Source of the DNA: Magicicada septendecula
Taxonomy: Eukaryota; Arthropoda; Insecta; Hemiptera; Cicadidae
DNA: 64,000 bases
Assembly: GCA_034769895.1 (NCBI GenBank)
Contig: CM068373.1
Location: forward strand, 283,683,379 to 283,747,378
Direction: 5' to 3'
Shown here: positions 1 through 11,108 of the stretch, in pieces
How the letters are laid out: the number at the start of each line of letters is the position of its first letter
Numbering within the stretch: position 1 is the stretch's first letter
Translations under genes and position numbers: made by a program
Notes under the pieces: model-generated
What the model was told of the DNA's origin: nothing
The model's input: only the letters and a program-made list of their open reading frames with translations
Databases searched by the model: none

Positions 1-52
1 GGTACTCACACACAACATTACATTACAATAACGCATAGTAGTGTAGTTATAA
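1..52 (+). repeat. 3' end of the 5' LTR
   Basis: Bases 1-52 recur without change at 7804-7855 and both end in GTTATAA. The next bases differ: the primer binding site here, flanking DNA after 7855. This fixes the right LTR boundary. The rest of the 5' LTR and its flank lie outside the window, so no target-site duplication can be read. Confidence 0.95.
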
Positions 53-53
53 A

Positions 54-71
54 TGTCGGCCAACGTGGGGC
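54..71 (+). promoter_or_regulatory. Primer binding site, tRNA-Lys type
   Basis: The 18 bases directly after the LTR read TGTCGGCCAACGTGGGGC. This differs at two positions from the complement of the 3' end of tRNA-Lys(1,2), which many retroelements use as TGGCGCCCAACGTGGGGC. It would prime minus-strand DNA synthesis. A single A lies between the LTR end and the site. Confidence 0.75.
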
Positions 72-113
72 CCGGCAAACGTACATCAAATTGAATTCAC
101 GTTCCGAACAAGA

Positions 114-143
114 GTTATAAATGGCTTGCCCGGAACGTGGGGC
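114..143 (+). repeat. Second copy of LTR-end plus primer-site motif
   Basis: GTTATAA (114-120) is followed by ATGGC, TTGCCC and GGAACGTGGGGC. This parallels the real junction at 46-71 (GTTATAA, then ATGTCGGCC and AACGTGGGGC). Its parts fit the canonical tRNA-Lys primer site with two 2-base insertions. It is either a local duplication of the LTR/PBS junction or a decayed alternative primer site. Confidence 0.5.
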
Positions 144-361
144 ACGATCAAATTAAATTAAATTGATTAAATTCAATTTAAATTTAATTTTCACTTTAAA
201 ACAAACTTTGCTGTTTTAATTCGTAAAACAGCTGGCGTCCAACTAAACAATCCCCAAAGAGTTTTGTGACTGGTGTCGTACAACGGTAAAGTTATTGTGT
301 GTATTTGAAACTGTTCTGTGTATTTTAAATTGTGTATATTTGACATTGTTGTGTATTTAAA

Positions 362-1933
362 ATGGATATGGATAAAATACTTAAACAAATACAGCAAATG
401 AACGCGGAAATGAAACAAGCTAACGCGGATTTGACCGCTAAAATAGACGCGAAATTTGAACAAATAACAGCCAATGCTGACATAAATATCGCGGAATTAA
501 AATCTAATATCGAAACACAAAGAGTTAGTCTAACCGAAGCATTAGAACGCAGTAACGCTGACATAAACGCCGAGATTAAGCAAAGTAATAAAGAAAGTAG
601 TAAAGAATTAACTGCGAAAATAGACGAAAGCGTAAATGAGTTAACCGCTAAAGTCGTTGAAATCGGTGAGAGTAATAAAGAGCTAACTGTGAAAGTCGCG
701 GAGATCGGCGAAAGAGTAAATACGGTCGATACTAAAATCAATGAACGGTTTAAGGTTTTTGAGACCACAATGCAAAAATCGTTTATAGAACAAGTAACAC
801 GTATGGAGGGCCGGTTTAAGGAACACATAAGCCGTTGTGAAAAGCAAACATTAGAGGTTTCCAGGAAGGTGGAATCCCTAGAGGTAAAAATTCACGCGGA
901 CGGGACCGAAACACAACGACGAGTAGATAAATTAGACGCTTCAATTGTAGAGACGCGATCTAACATTGGCTCTAATAAAGAGAGTGTTTTACAAACGTTA
1001 AGCGACGAGATTTTGAAAGTACGACAGGAGGTACGAAGGAGGTCTGCTCCAAATATTTTGGTACAAGGCCCTGTCGACGAGAAAAATCGTGTGTATTTTA
1101 CGGGGGAAAATAACGAAAACCCCATTGAATTTTTATTAGCATGTGAGAGTGAAATGGCTAGAGTAGGTTCCCGACTAGAAGATCAAGACAAAATACAGTG
1201 GGTGGTTAACGCGATGCGTGATTCGGCGCGTAAGTGGTATAACATTGTACGCGATAGAGTGTCCACATACGCGGAGTTCAAACAAAAATTTGAAAGCCGA
1301 TACTGGAACTCGCATACCCAACGACTTCTGCGCAATGAACTGGAATATGGCCGTTTTGACAAGAAAATGAATATTACCGCCGAAAATTATATAATCCAGC
1401 AGGTCGAGCGCGCGAAGCATTTAACCCCAGCATTTGCGGAGATTGACATAGTCACCAAGCTTGCCTACCATTTTAATCATAACATTAGAGTAGCTGTATT
1501 TACCCAGGGTATTCGCACGGTAGACGAACTCCTCATTCTAGTGTCCCAAAGTGAGACGGTTTTTGATTTTGGTGGGTGGCGTTATAATCCCGATTTTCGC
1601 CAAAATAATGAAGGGCAGAATACGCGACTACAGTACCATCAGCAAACGGATCAAAAACCGAGTACCAGTTCTACTCCACCCCAAACACCGTCAAAACAGC
1701 CAAATAAAACCTTTGAGTACAAGGGAAAACAAAATTTTGGTAGACCAAAGGGGCAGGGTAAGGGTAACGATGGAGCACAAATTAGAGCGATTCAAACGGT
1801 CGAATTAGCCAAAGCTGATACAACTGGAAAAGACAGCGACTCCCACGGCAATAAAAATTCGAACAATAAATCGAAAAGTTACCAAGCTACAAAAAACGTG
1901 CCAAAATGCGCATCCAGCAAGGACGCGCTATAA
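362..1933 (+). CDS. gag: Gag polyprotein of the Ty3/gypsy element
   Basis: A 523-residue open frame starts at the first ATG after a 290-base leader (context AAAATGG). Residues ~1-220 are rich in K, E, N, A and L in heptad-like spacing and should form a long coiled coil. Residues ~235-400 look like the retrotransposon Gag capsid domain: an aromatic-rich helical stretch with W, YW and LRNEL, then VERAKHL. The C-terminal ~130 residues are polar and rich in Q, N, K and S, and probably bind nucleic acid. No CCHC zinc knuckle is present, which is unusual for gypsy Gag. The frame ends 28 bases into the pol frame, just after an in-phase slippery heptamer, so Gag-Pol should form by -1 frameshifting. 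The frame is intact. Confidence 0.9.
   Translation: MDMDKILKQIQQMNAEMKQANADLTAKIDAKFEQITANADINIAELKSNIETQRVSLTEALERSNADINAEIKQSNKESSKELTAKIDESVNELTAKVVEIGESNKELTVKVAEIGERVNTVDTKINERFKVFETTMQKSFIEQVTRMEGRFKEHISRCEKQTLEVSRKVESLEVKIHADGTETQRRVDKLDASIVETRSNIGSNKESVLQTLSDEILKVRQEVRRRSAPNILVQGPVDEKNRVYFTGENNENPIEFLLACESEMARVGSRLEDQDKIQWVVNAMRDSARKWYNIVRDRVSTYAEFKQKFESRYWNSHTQRLLRNELEYGRFDKKMNITAENYIIQQVERAKHLTPAFAEIDIVTKLAYHFNHNIRVAVFTQGIRTVDELLILVSQSETVFDFGGWRYNPDFRQNNEGQNTRLQYHQQTDQKPSTSSTPPQTPSKQPNKTFEYKGKQNFGRPKGQGKGNDGAQIRAIQTVELAKADTTGKDSDSHGNKNSNNKSKSYQATKNVPKCASSKDAL
1891..1897 (+). promoter_or_regulatory. -1 ribosomal frameshift heptamer A AAA AAC
   Basis: In the gag frame the codons read ACA AAA AAC, giving the classic X XXY YYZ heptamer A AAA AAC in correct phase. 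Slipping back one base continues CGT GCC AAA ATG into the pol frame, which is open there. The gag stop lies ~34 bases downstream. I did not find an obvious strong stem just after it by eye. Confidence 0.8.
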
Positions 1934-3507
1934 ATTCGGCAAAATTGTGTAAATATAAGCATGTTAATTATAAGGATTATATATTGTGTGAAATGTGTAC
2001 TTTTAATTATGTAACTTGTGTGCCCGTTAATAATGTGTTCCCACCGGATGTCAGGGATCCGTTGCTAGAACCCGGTCCCACGCGACAAAGGCCCGTGAGC
2101 GCGGCGTGTCCGGTGTTACACGCCTTTGTCAATAGCGTTCCCACGAGAATTCTGTTGGATACCGGTAGTGTTGTATCCGGCGTCAGTGAAAGGTTCCTGC
2201 GTACCAATAAAAAATATTTTCGTACGGCCCCATCACTCCCAATCAATCAATTTTATATACGAACCGCTACCGATACAAAAGAAAAAATTGACACTCAATA
2301 CTATCTAACTATCATGCTAGACGAAGTGCAATTTGAAGTGTGTGTAGTGGCTATAAACAATTTAATATGTGATATGTTATTGGGGGTAGATGTATTGGAA
2401 CAAATACGTGCGGAAATTAACACCAGTGAACACTTATTAAAATGTACCACAGACAATGTTAGTTACACTTTTAAATTGAACACACATACACACACACAAA
2501 ACCATGGTGACCCAATTAAAATCACACGGCCGCCAAAACAAGTAATTCATTATAAAGAATGTGAAGAGGGGGAGACCACCTTAGATTCCCGAACTGAACG
2601 GAGATTGTCGTCGCTGCAAGAAGAATTCAGCGATATCTTCAATGAAGAACATTCAATCTCGTCAGTGTATGAACACAGAATCCACCTCTCAGAGCCGGAG
2701 AAGTTCATAAGGAGAATCTACCAGGTCCCTATAAAATACCAGGCCGAGGTCCAGCAGGAGATACAGCGGATGTTGGAAGAAGATATTATTGAAAGATCCA
2801 ATAGCAGCTTCCTCAACCCACTGCTGGTCGTCCGCAAGAAGACTGGAGAGATCCGACTCTGCCTGGATATGAGGAACTTAAACAGTCTCGTAGAGAAAGA
2901 GTTTGACTGCGCACCGACAGCGGAGGACCTCTTCATTAAATGTGAAGGAGCCAGGTACCTCACGAAGCTAGATCTAACAGCAAGCTTCTGGCAGGTCCCG
3001 CTGTGTGAGCAAGATCGTAAGTATACAGCATTTATATTTAATAACAAATGCTATCAACACAAGGTGGTACCTTTTGGCCTTAGCACGAGTCTCGCTGCGA
3101 TTGTAAGATGCCTTGAGAGAGCTCTAGGACCTGAGGTAGACCCTTACACGGTAATATTCGTGGATGACATCCTCGTGATATCCCGCACGTTGGAGGAACA
3201 CTTCGAGCATCTGCGGAGCGTCTTCCAGAAGCTGAGGTTAGCAAACATCAAGCTCAAACTACACAAGTGCGAGTTTGTAAAGTCCCAAATGAAGTTCCTG
3301 GGACATATAATCTCAGCTACAGGTATCAGTACGGACCCAGAGAAGCTCGAGTATTATGGAATTCCCGGTGCCCAAGAACCTCAAAGCACTGCGAGCATTC
3401 CTTGGACTCACGGGATATTACAGGAAATTTACCAGCAAATACGCAGAATATACAGTCCCGTTGCTACAGCTGGTACGCAAAAATATAAAGTGGAAATGGG
3501 GTTCTGA
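1897..3507 (+). pseudogene. pol: Pol part 1: protease and reverse transcriptase, frame broken
   Basis: Read by -1 frameshift from gag; the first ATG of this frame is at 1906, and residue numbers below count from it. An aspartic protease has catalytic D85 in the motif LLDTGS, followed by ~80 residues ending in a hydrophobic-D-LLG motif. Reverse transcriptase spans ~residues 255-480: LDMRNLN, KLDLTASFWQVPL, PFGLSTSLAA, the active site FVDD (D420, D421; F replaces the usual Y), and KFLGHIIS. The gypsy protein should continue into RNase H, but at about 3349-3358 similarity jumps to the +1 frame and this frame runs on as unrelated residues to a stop at 3507. The break is one inserted or two deleted bases, or a sequencing error. 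Short Cys/His residues near the N-terminus may partly replace the missing Gag zinc knuckle. Confidence 0.88.
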
Positions 3508-5230
3508 ACAGAACGATGCGTTTGAGAGGGTTAAAGGCCTGTTCCAATCTAATTTACAATTGTTCCATCCACAGCAGGGTAGGAAGTACGTAATGTACAC
3601 TGACGCTAGCGAGTACGCTATCGGCGCCGTGTTGCATCAAGAAGACGAACAAGGTAGTCTTCATGTTGTAGCATACGCCAATAGGACGCTCAAAGGCGCT
3701 GAGTTGCACTATTGTACTTCCGAGAAAGAAATACTCGCCATAATAAACGCACTCAGAAAATTCAGACACTACCTATACGGTACCCATTTCGAGATTCACA
3801 CTGATAATCAGGCGTTATCGTTTATATTAAAATGTCGATTAGCAAATTCCCGACTAACACGATGGGTGTTAGCTATTCAGGAGTACTCATTCACGATTAA
3901 ATATTGCAAAGGATCAGAGAATACCACCGCAGACACTCTAAGTAGATATCCGCCCGTAGAAAAGGAGGAAGTATATGAAGCAGCTGACGACGAGTTGAGA
4001 GTGTTAAACATGCAATACACTGTCGCGCCTGAAGCTACTAATATGCTACAGAACTTAGGACGCGAGCAGGACGATAACCTCGCACTCCTTGCTAAAAAGC
4101 TAATGTTAGCAGCTCACCCAAATCCTCACTATCTTATACAAGACAATATATTGTATAAATTGTTACAGGGCGAATGGAAAGTGGTATTGTCTCCAGCGAT
4201 GCTTGCGTGTATAACACAATCTTTACATATAAAAAAGGCGCACGCATCTCCTGTAAAATGTGTCAAAATATTGCAGGAGGACTTTACAATAACCAACATG
4301 TACCGTAGGGTAAAGAAATTGCTAAAAACATGTTATCCATGCCAGACAGCGAAAGTACCAAACGTACACACGTACGTGCCCATGGCCAATGTGATAACGG
4401 AAGGTAAGGGACAGATGATCGCCATCGACTTTCTGGGACCATTACCCAAGGCTACCAGAAATCTAAAACACATGGTAGTTTGCGTCGATGTGTTTACTAA
4501 AAAAGTTAGCCTTTATGCGATCCCTAGGCCCACCACAAAGTCCGTTTTAAATATTATACTTAATAAGTATATCCCACAACATGGACCAATAAGGAACGTA
4601 CTTAGTGACCAGGGAAAGCAGTTCCAAAACAAACACTGGGCAGCCACCCTGGAACGTAACGGTATCAAAGCAGTCCTAACCTCGATACGACGACCACAGG
4701 GAAACCTTGCCGAAAGGGTGAATCGGGAAATCGGTAAAATGTTCCGTATCTATTGCTATAAGGAACAAAGTAAATGGCCCGAGTTCTTACCGTTCTTCGA
4801 AAAGGCAATAAATGAGAGTTATCATGATACCACGGAATACACACCAGCAGAATTAGACTCTGGAACCACGCCAGAGAGGTTTTGGGATAATTATTTAAGT
4901 AAGCCAAAGACTTATAATCTACCTCTGCCGGTGCAATGTAAAAATCAACTTGTGAGGGAAAGAATAGTTGAAAAAGGGCGAAAAAGGGCAGACAAATTTA
5001 ATACGACGCATAAACTAACGAACTTTATAGTAGGTGAAAAAGTACTGCTCAAGGCGAATCCTGTAGGCCGACGAGACATAAATGTGGCTGCAAAGTTCTT
5101 TCGTTTATATAATGGACCCTATCTGTTGGCTCAACAACTCGCACCTCACACGTTCATCGTTACGACTCTGGACCGAACGAAAACGATCGGTAAATTCCAT
5201 GCGAGCTCTTTGAGAAAATACTTTGAGTAG
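3356..5230 (+). pseudogene. pol: Pol part 2: RNase H and integrase
   Basis: Continues pol in the frame +1 to part 1, opening in the RT connection (FPVPKNLKALRAFLGLTGYY), so the ATG at 3356 is not a true start. RNase H follows with YTDAS (D83), a conserved E in TSEKEILAI, HTDNQAL and TADTLSR. Integrase has an N-terminal HHCC zinc finger (H-x4-H then CYPC) and a D,D35E core: D358 (AIDFLG), D418 (SDQGKQF) and E453 (AERVNRE). It ends with a GPY/F-type module (YNGPYLL), without a chromodomain. All catalytic residues are present, so decay is slight. The frame stops at 5230, leaving no room for env. Confidence 0.9.
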
Positions 5231-5823
5231 CATGGCGTTCCAAAGCGCGTCGCGACGAAATAAAAAGACTTTAAAAAGATAAATAGTATATAGAGTTAAT
5301 AATAATTGTATTATAATAATTAAAATTAAAATAAGTAATTTGTGTTTTATAATATTATTAATAATAATTATAGATAACTTGTGTACTAATAATAATGTTT
5401 TCCTAGCGCGATAAATAATAAGCGTATAGAGTGAGCGAGAACAGCGGCAGGAAACAGTTACGTCACGCGATAACGACTACCTGACCCACATATGAAACTA
5501 GGTCAAGCAATTAGCCGCGCGCCCGGCGATAACGTTTTAAATACTGTCAGCAAAATTCTTTGTACGCGTGGCATTGTATACAAATAAAGGCTACTACTCG
5601 TTTGAAAAACATTATACGCAATAAGTTGCAAATATAACATTTTAATACATGTATTTAGAGTTAAATTGTATATAATGCAATAACATTAACACTTGTGTAC
5701 GTGTCTTCAGAATAAGTAATACAATGTATAGCTAGTAAGAATAATGATTACAGAATATGTGTGTAATGATTAAGAAAAAAAAAATAAATGTAATTATTAC
5801 ATTCATTATTTTTTTAAAGCGGG
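5231..5823 (+). other. 3' untranslated part of the gypsy element
   Basis: AT-rich DNA with no open frame and no env. A short purine-rich stretch AAAGCGGG (5816-5823) touches the 3' LTR and may act as the polypurine tract priming plus-strand synthesis; it is short and broken by a C. A run of A at 5774-5784 lies further upstream. Confidence 0.6.
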
Positions 5824-7855
5824 TGTGGGAATATATAACGGAACCAAATATTAACTATTTGGGGTTATATGTTTACCGCATGCTGAAACCATATTTAAAT
5901 AAAAATTAACAGTTAAAACTCCATTTGAATGTAGAGCATTGAAAATAATGCTGTGTAAAGCAACGCACACGTGGTCGTTATGTAAGCAGTTCGCTGTACA
6001 AGGAAGCGACCACACCCAAACTGTTAATTATTAATATCTCGGAAACTAATAAATAAAGGCGAAATCCAACATAGCCAAAATGTTTGCCGAGATATTAATA
6101 ATGACGTGTGCAAATTTGATGCAATATAATTAACAAATGTAAGAGTTAATTAAAATAATTAAATAACTTCTGTTAAAATAGAGTTACAGTAAAGAGATTT
6201 TAGTATATTGTAAAGATAATAATTTGTGACAGATTGTATATTTTAGATTTCACACAACTTGATTTGCAACCAAGTTATTGCAAAATTAAATAAGTACAGG
6301 ATATCCTTAGCGACAAACTGGTTCCGCCGGATAATTAATTATTAGATAATAATTCTATTCTCCGTCTGTGGGAACCAGACTTCATTCTCACGGACTAAGG
6401 GAATTCCAAATTTTATGTGGTAGGGAGAGTGTTTCGACCAATGAAATCATTTCATGCAGCCCCGGCCAGTGCGATGTTTTCTGGTGGAAAAATTCACTCT
6501 TCTGTCAGTACTCACGAAGTTAAGACGTAGTCCTTCGATCGTCTAGTAGCCAAAGCGGTGAAGATCAACAAGAAGACTCTACGTGGTCAACACACACGCG
6601 ATTACGAACACACTAACTACAGATCATCTGTATAGCTCGTAATTGCTACGTAAAGGCGAGATACTCTTCAAGACATCAACCAAGCTTATTGTGTACTACC
6701 AGATAGTCATAAGCACGCAAGAGATCCACCCGACTTCAAGACCAGACTTCAAGAATACAGCAGAGAGGCCGTCTAAATCATTGGTTAACAGCTGACGAGC
6801 AGAGCGACCGCCGAACGAAGCACACACACACACACACACTGACGTGCAACGTGCAAATCGACGGAGAACAGGAAGCAGTTCCAGCAGACAACAGCAGACG
6901 TTAAAATATTCACAAACAGCAGGGAAGCAGAGTGTTGCCGAATTTTGAACTCCACGACCGAATCCAGCAGTTCTAAGCAGATTACTTTCTCTAACCAAGG
7001 ACTCGAATCGACGAGGGACAAATCGGAACGACATCCTCTTCAGTAACAGGAAAGCAAAATCTATTTATTTATTTTTCAGATCAAATTTTCTATTTTTCAA
7101 TTAAAACATTGTAATTCAAATAATTCAGGTGCCAAACAAAAAGCAAAGACTCTAGTAATTAAAAAGTAAATTCGTTGTGATAACCTGTATAGCAGTTTAA
7201 GGTTTTAGTAAGTTATAGTTAAGAAATAGAAGTAGTATAAAAAGCGCTATACCAATCTTAACTGACAATCTAATCTTAGATCATACTGCAGTAGATCAGA
7301 AGTAGAATCACTAGAAATGAAATAACGTGAACTAGACTGTCACGTCTAATTTATTTTAACTAATTATTCAAATTAATTTTAGAGTTTTATAGGTTGTTTC
7401 ATGAACACTTAGATTCAAATTAATTAAATAAATTTAATTAAATTCAAATCAATTAATAAAGTCAAATTTAAATTGCAATTAACTCGCAAAGAACGAGTTC
7501 AGTTTCTTTCAACTATTAGACAATCGAAAAACATCGATTCATTGTATAGACTATAAGAAAATTCATAACATTATAACCATTCTATTCTTGTGTGTTGTTG
7601 GTGTAATAAACAACGTTTTATTACCCCATATAACAGTGTTTTATTGTTGTACGATAAAGCCTACCAGTCTCACAAAACTCTCCCCCTTTAAAGTAACCCA
7701 TTATGTGTGTTGTTGTAATAATTTGAGATTACTAGCTTGCGAACTTCAAATCCAAAATCCACACGCCCTAGTCGGAAGAATCTGCAAGATCAGACAGCAG
7801 GTGGGTACTCACACACAACATTACATTACAATAACGCATAGTAGTGTAGTTATAA
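5824..7855 (+). repeat. 3' LTR, 2,032 bp
   Basis: Starts TGTGGGAATATATAACGG next to the purine tract and ends GTTATAA, proved by identity of its last 52 bases with 1-52. It aligns along its length with the diverged LTR at 57366-62578: the start, the ATTTGGGGTTATATGT block near 5860, the GAGGCCGTCTAAATC block near 6764, the (CA)n run at 6823-6838 and the CCCTAGTCGGAAGAA block near 7768. A likely polyadenylation signal AATAAA is at 7605-7610, also kept in the other copy. Two kilobases is very long for an LTR. Confidence 0.92.
7605..7610 (+). promoter_or_regulatory. LTR polyadenylation signal
   Basis: AATAAA about 245 bases before the LTR end. The related LTR has AATAAA at 62346-62351, about 230 bases before its end, so position and sequence are conserved between two diverged copies. 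Confidence 0.6.
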
Positions 7856-8017
7856 TACATATATCTGTTTACTGCATTTGTACATACGGGTTATGATATT
7901 ATATTTACATACATACGTTAACTGAATTTACACACTTTGTTATGCTATATACTTGTTGTTTCTTTAATATTGTTGAAGCAGGGCTTGAATTATGCATGTA
8001 TGAATTCTGGGAAAATA

Positions 8018-8148
8018 ATAAATTTGTTATTGTTATATTACGGCTGAGTTTCATTGCAAGTCCCGTCATACTGGACCCGGCACATATTTTGCTTCTCTAG
8101 GCTCCTGCCTAGTCCTAATTGACTTGTGACTTCTCTTTCAAAAAAAAA
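8018..8148 (+). mobile_element. LINE-like 3' tail with poly(A), copy 1
   Basis: A ~130-bp block (TTTGTTATTGTT, then TTGCAAGTCCCGTC, then GCTTCTCTAGGC and CTAGT) ending in a 9-base A run. The same block in the same orientation is at 12283-12407 and also ends in an A run. A shared 3' end with a poly(A) tail is typical of 5'-truncated non-LTR retrotransposons. The family is not identified. Confidence 0.65.
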
Positions 8149-9325
8149 TTAATTATAATTAAAGAAGTTGGTTGATATTAAAAAAAAATACATAAAAGGA
8201 AAGAGGGGTCACAGTACGTAGGAGTAGAGGCATTGTTAACAGTTAGGTAGACTAAGCAGATACAGTACATACGGAAGCCTTTCACCAGCAACATCCCACA
8301 CATACTTGCAGTAAGAGGATTACAACGTGATGTGGTTTTACAAACGCTGCTCTCCTCTGTTCCGTGCTTCTCTTTATCCCCCCCCACCACCACAAGCGTA
8401 TTGTATTATTAATAACTTGAAAATAAAGAAGAAACGCACGATGCTGAAAATAACATTTACAGAAACTGAATGAACTCTCGCTTTATTCATAATCCTTTGG
8501 CCTGGGTAGCAACCCTCGACAACAACGTTCAAAGTATAGTTCCAGACCACTTTTGGAAACCACCCAAATTCCTGCGATTTTCACCCTTTTATTGTGTGTT
8601 AGGTCAACAAAATCAATGGTCTGTAAACCATGCTGAAACCTTATAATTACAGTTTTGTCTTAGAAGGTTTCGTTATAGCTATTTGGGTAATATTAGAGAC
8701 AATTGTCTTGGAAACAAATGTTAAACGCTATTGTTTTACAGGAAGCAATAAATAACACCCTTTAATTTATAGTATCAAAAGACCTATGTACTTTTATTTA
8801 TTGTTTTATTTATATAATTATACTAAAGCGTACGCATAATAAGAGAAACAATCTGTTTACTTTAAAAAATATTGGCTTGAGCATTAGGAAGAACTGAAGT
8901 GTTATGTTTGGAGGTGAGACCGAAATAATGGTGTCAAGTCAAGCACGTACAGCACCAGTGGTAGAATGAATGAATCCCCAATCCCCAAAGCAATGCAGAA
9001 TGGGACTAGCCAGATGGAAGAAGAAACAAGGAAGTGCAGGATCATATGAATTGACAGAATGATATGGACAACTATGGTCTTCAGTTAGAAGATGCTGAAG
9101 ATTGTGATGTGTGGAGAACCATGATCATATAAGAATCACCGGACGTATTGGAAAATTACTTGCATATGTTTAGTGTGTAATGGAATGTCTTTAATGTGTA
9201 GAATAAGAAATATATGTAATTTTTCTTTGTAGTGTATTGGTAGGAGAAAACCTTATATAAAATGCCATTTATAAAATCTTGAAGGGTAGGTTAGGAAGCC
9301 ACTCAGTGATGTTAGGGTTGTACAA
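8149..9325. other. No gene recognised
   Basis: AT-rich intergenic DNA. Open frames here are short and show no recognisable motif. A C run followed by CACCACCACC sits near 8379-8393. Confidence 0.5.
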
Positions 9326-9329
9326 GGTC

Positions 9330-9745
9330 TTAAATAGACTAGTTGTAACGTATGACGGTAAAACCTGGACTGTTTATAGGTTAACAATAGAGTTTCTGGA
9401 CAGATTTGAAACACAGTTGCTTAGGAGGATTACAGGCACAACATGTTAAAACGGAATACAGAGGTGTAGAAAAAAAACCGAGAATTGTATACAGCATATC
9501 TCAGATTCAAAGATTGAAGTGGTTAGGTCTTGTCCTGGAAACTAAAGACAGCAGGACAGCCAAAATGCAGTACAAGGATTCTCCTGGTGGAGTGCGACCT
9601 AGAGGACGGCCTAGGAATTGATGGAGAGACAGTGTTCTGAGTGATTTCAAACAGCTGAGGATAAACATCTCCGTTGTTCGGGATCAATGTGGATAGACGA
9701 CAATGCCTGTACAGACCAAACCCAGCTACAGCCGTCTGTGTCGCC
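9330..9745 (+). pseudogene. RTE-like LINE reverse transcriptase C-terminus, broken
   Basis: Pieced across frames, the translation shows the typical end of insect LINE RTs: a TYDGKTWT-like motif, FETQLLRRITG, then RLKWLGLVLE...DSRTAK and GGVRPRGRPRN followed by WRDSVLSDFKQL. This is the conserved 'RLRWLGHV...GRPR.RW' tail that follows the RT fingers and palm. At least one frameshift (near 9440) and a stop after GRPRN show that it is dead. It is cut off upstream and abuts a minus-strand LTR at 9764. Confidence 0.75.
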
Positions 9746-9763
9746 AAAGAAGAATGGGCCTAC

Positions 9764-9990
9764 TATTACGACGCTCTCACAGGTCGTCGTGTTGTACGGT
9801 GGAAACAGATTAACTGACATCAATAAACTCACTAATTACCAACTTTAATTAGACAAAAAACAATCTTCTGAAATCAATAAAAGCATTCTTGTATTAAAGT
9901 TACTTTTGTCCGTCAAACAATTGTGTCCATTGAACTGCCACAATAACTCCAAACCGCACTCTAATATCGCCAGGTCTAAACTGAAATTCT
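9764..9990 (-). repeat. LTR family A, partial copy
   Basis: Reverse complement of the 3' part of the ~500-bp LTR family seen whole at 33646-34144: the TATTACG terminus, the GTCGTCGTGTTGTACGGTGG block, the ATCAATAAACTCACTAATTACC block, and further in CAGGTCTAAACTGAAAT matching the copy at 46458. Similarity is lost around 9990, so the 5' part is missing or diverged. Confidence 0.7.
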
Positions 9991-11074
9991 GCATCGCTTT
10001 GAAATGCAGTAGTCATAACATGCAGTCACACAGTGTAATGTATATCCTTCCGTTGTAGTGATATAGCGGGCCTGGATGCCGGTAGCGTAGTCGAGTACCG
10101 TCTGGAAGGGGCATCCCGATTGACATAGAGTATTCGGCGGCGCGGCGCAGAGTGATCTCCAAACGACAGAAACAGGCACCATTTTTGTTATTTTTTAGCT
10201 CAACTTAGCAGTATGTTACGTGTGGAGTGCTGCTTTGTATTGAATTGAATCGTGGACAATAGAAAAGGAGACAGGAAAAGACTTGAAGTGAGGTGAGTGC
10301 CGAGTTTTGGAAAAAACTCGGCTGTTTTCTATGTTAACGACGTGACGGGCATTGCCGTATCCGTTAATTATTTAGCTTAGCCGTGCCTTACCCGTTATCA
10401 ATACGTTTGCTATGCTGATCGGCGCGCGCTCTGGGGTCGAGGCGGCATAGCATTTTTTCAGGCGCAAGTTGTGGCAGTTCACGTATAGCGCTCGACATTG
10501 ACTGTCCGTGCTCCTCCCGGCTGCCTTGAGATTTTGGATCTTGTAAATCATCTATCTACTATGCATAGATAATCGCTACGTGACACTCCGGGTTCCTGAT
10601 TAAGACGATCACCTGATTCGCTCCAGTAGGTGCCCGATCATCTGCCACCCATGCCATTAAACTAGTGACTTTCCGTCTTGGCCGCCGGGAGAAAGAGATG
10701 GACAACACGCTACAATAACCTCAGGTTTTGTGCCGGACTATAACCAGGTAACATTTAAGCCTTTAAGAAATATTTACATGAGATATTATTCCTGGAACGG
10801 CTCCAGTTAAAAGTTTCGTTTGTGCACAAGTCCAGCGGGACATTTGGGAGGCTATAAATTTTGTCAGATTCACTTTACAAATGCTTACGCCCCCAGAGTA
10901 AGTGTAAACCCAGACGGGGTCATGCGTCACCCGATTTTGATGTTAAATTTTTTCTCTTATTGCAAAAGTGTGCGGAACTGAATGTTACTGATTTGTATGG
11001 GTGTTAATTATGCTTGCATGGGTGCCGGGGTACTTTGTTGGGGATTTTCTTGATTATATTTATAGATCTATATG

Positions 11075-11108
<34 letters not shown>

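Larger units (their letters stand above)
1..7855 (+). mobile_element. Ty3/gypsy LTR retrotransposon, 5' LTR cut by window edge
   Basis: Two copies of a 52-base sequence (1-52 and 7804-7855) are the right ends of the two LTRs, so the window opens in the last bases of the 5' LTR. In order there follow a primer binding site, leader, gag, a -1 frameshift site, protease, reverse transcriptase, RNase H and integrase, a 593-base untranslated stretch and a 2,032-bp 3' LTR. RT before integrase makes it Ty3/gypsy type. Very long LTRs plus a tRNA-Lys-type primer site recall the Osvaldo/Ulysses group of insect elements; that placement is inference. There is no env-like reading frame. One frame break in pol means this copy is probably not autonomous. 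The two 52-base LTR ends are identical, which is too short to date the insertion. Confidence 0.95.

Noticed and set aside
5231..5823. Possible env gene between integrase and the 3' LTR
   Set aside because: No open frame or membrane-protein signature in 593 bases; this is an untranslated region.
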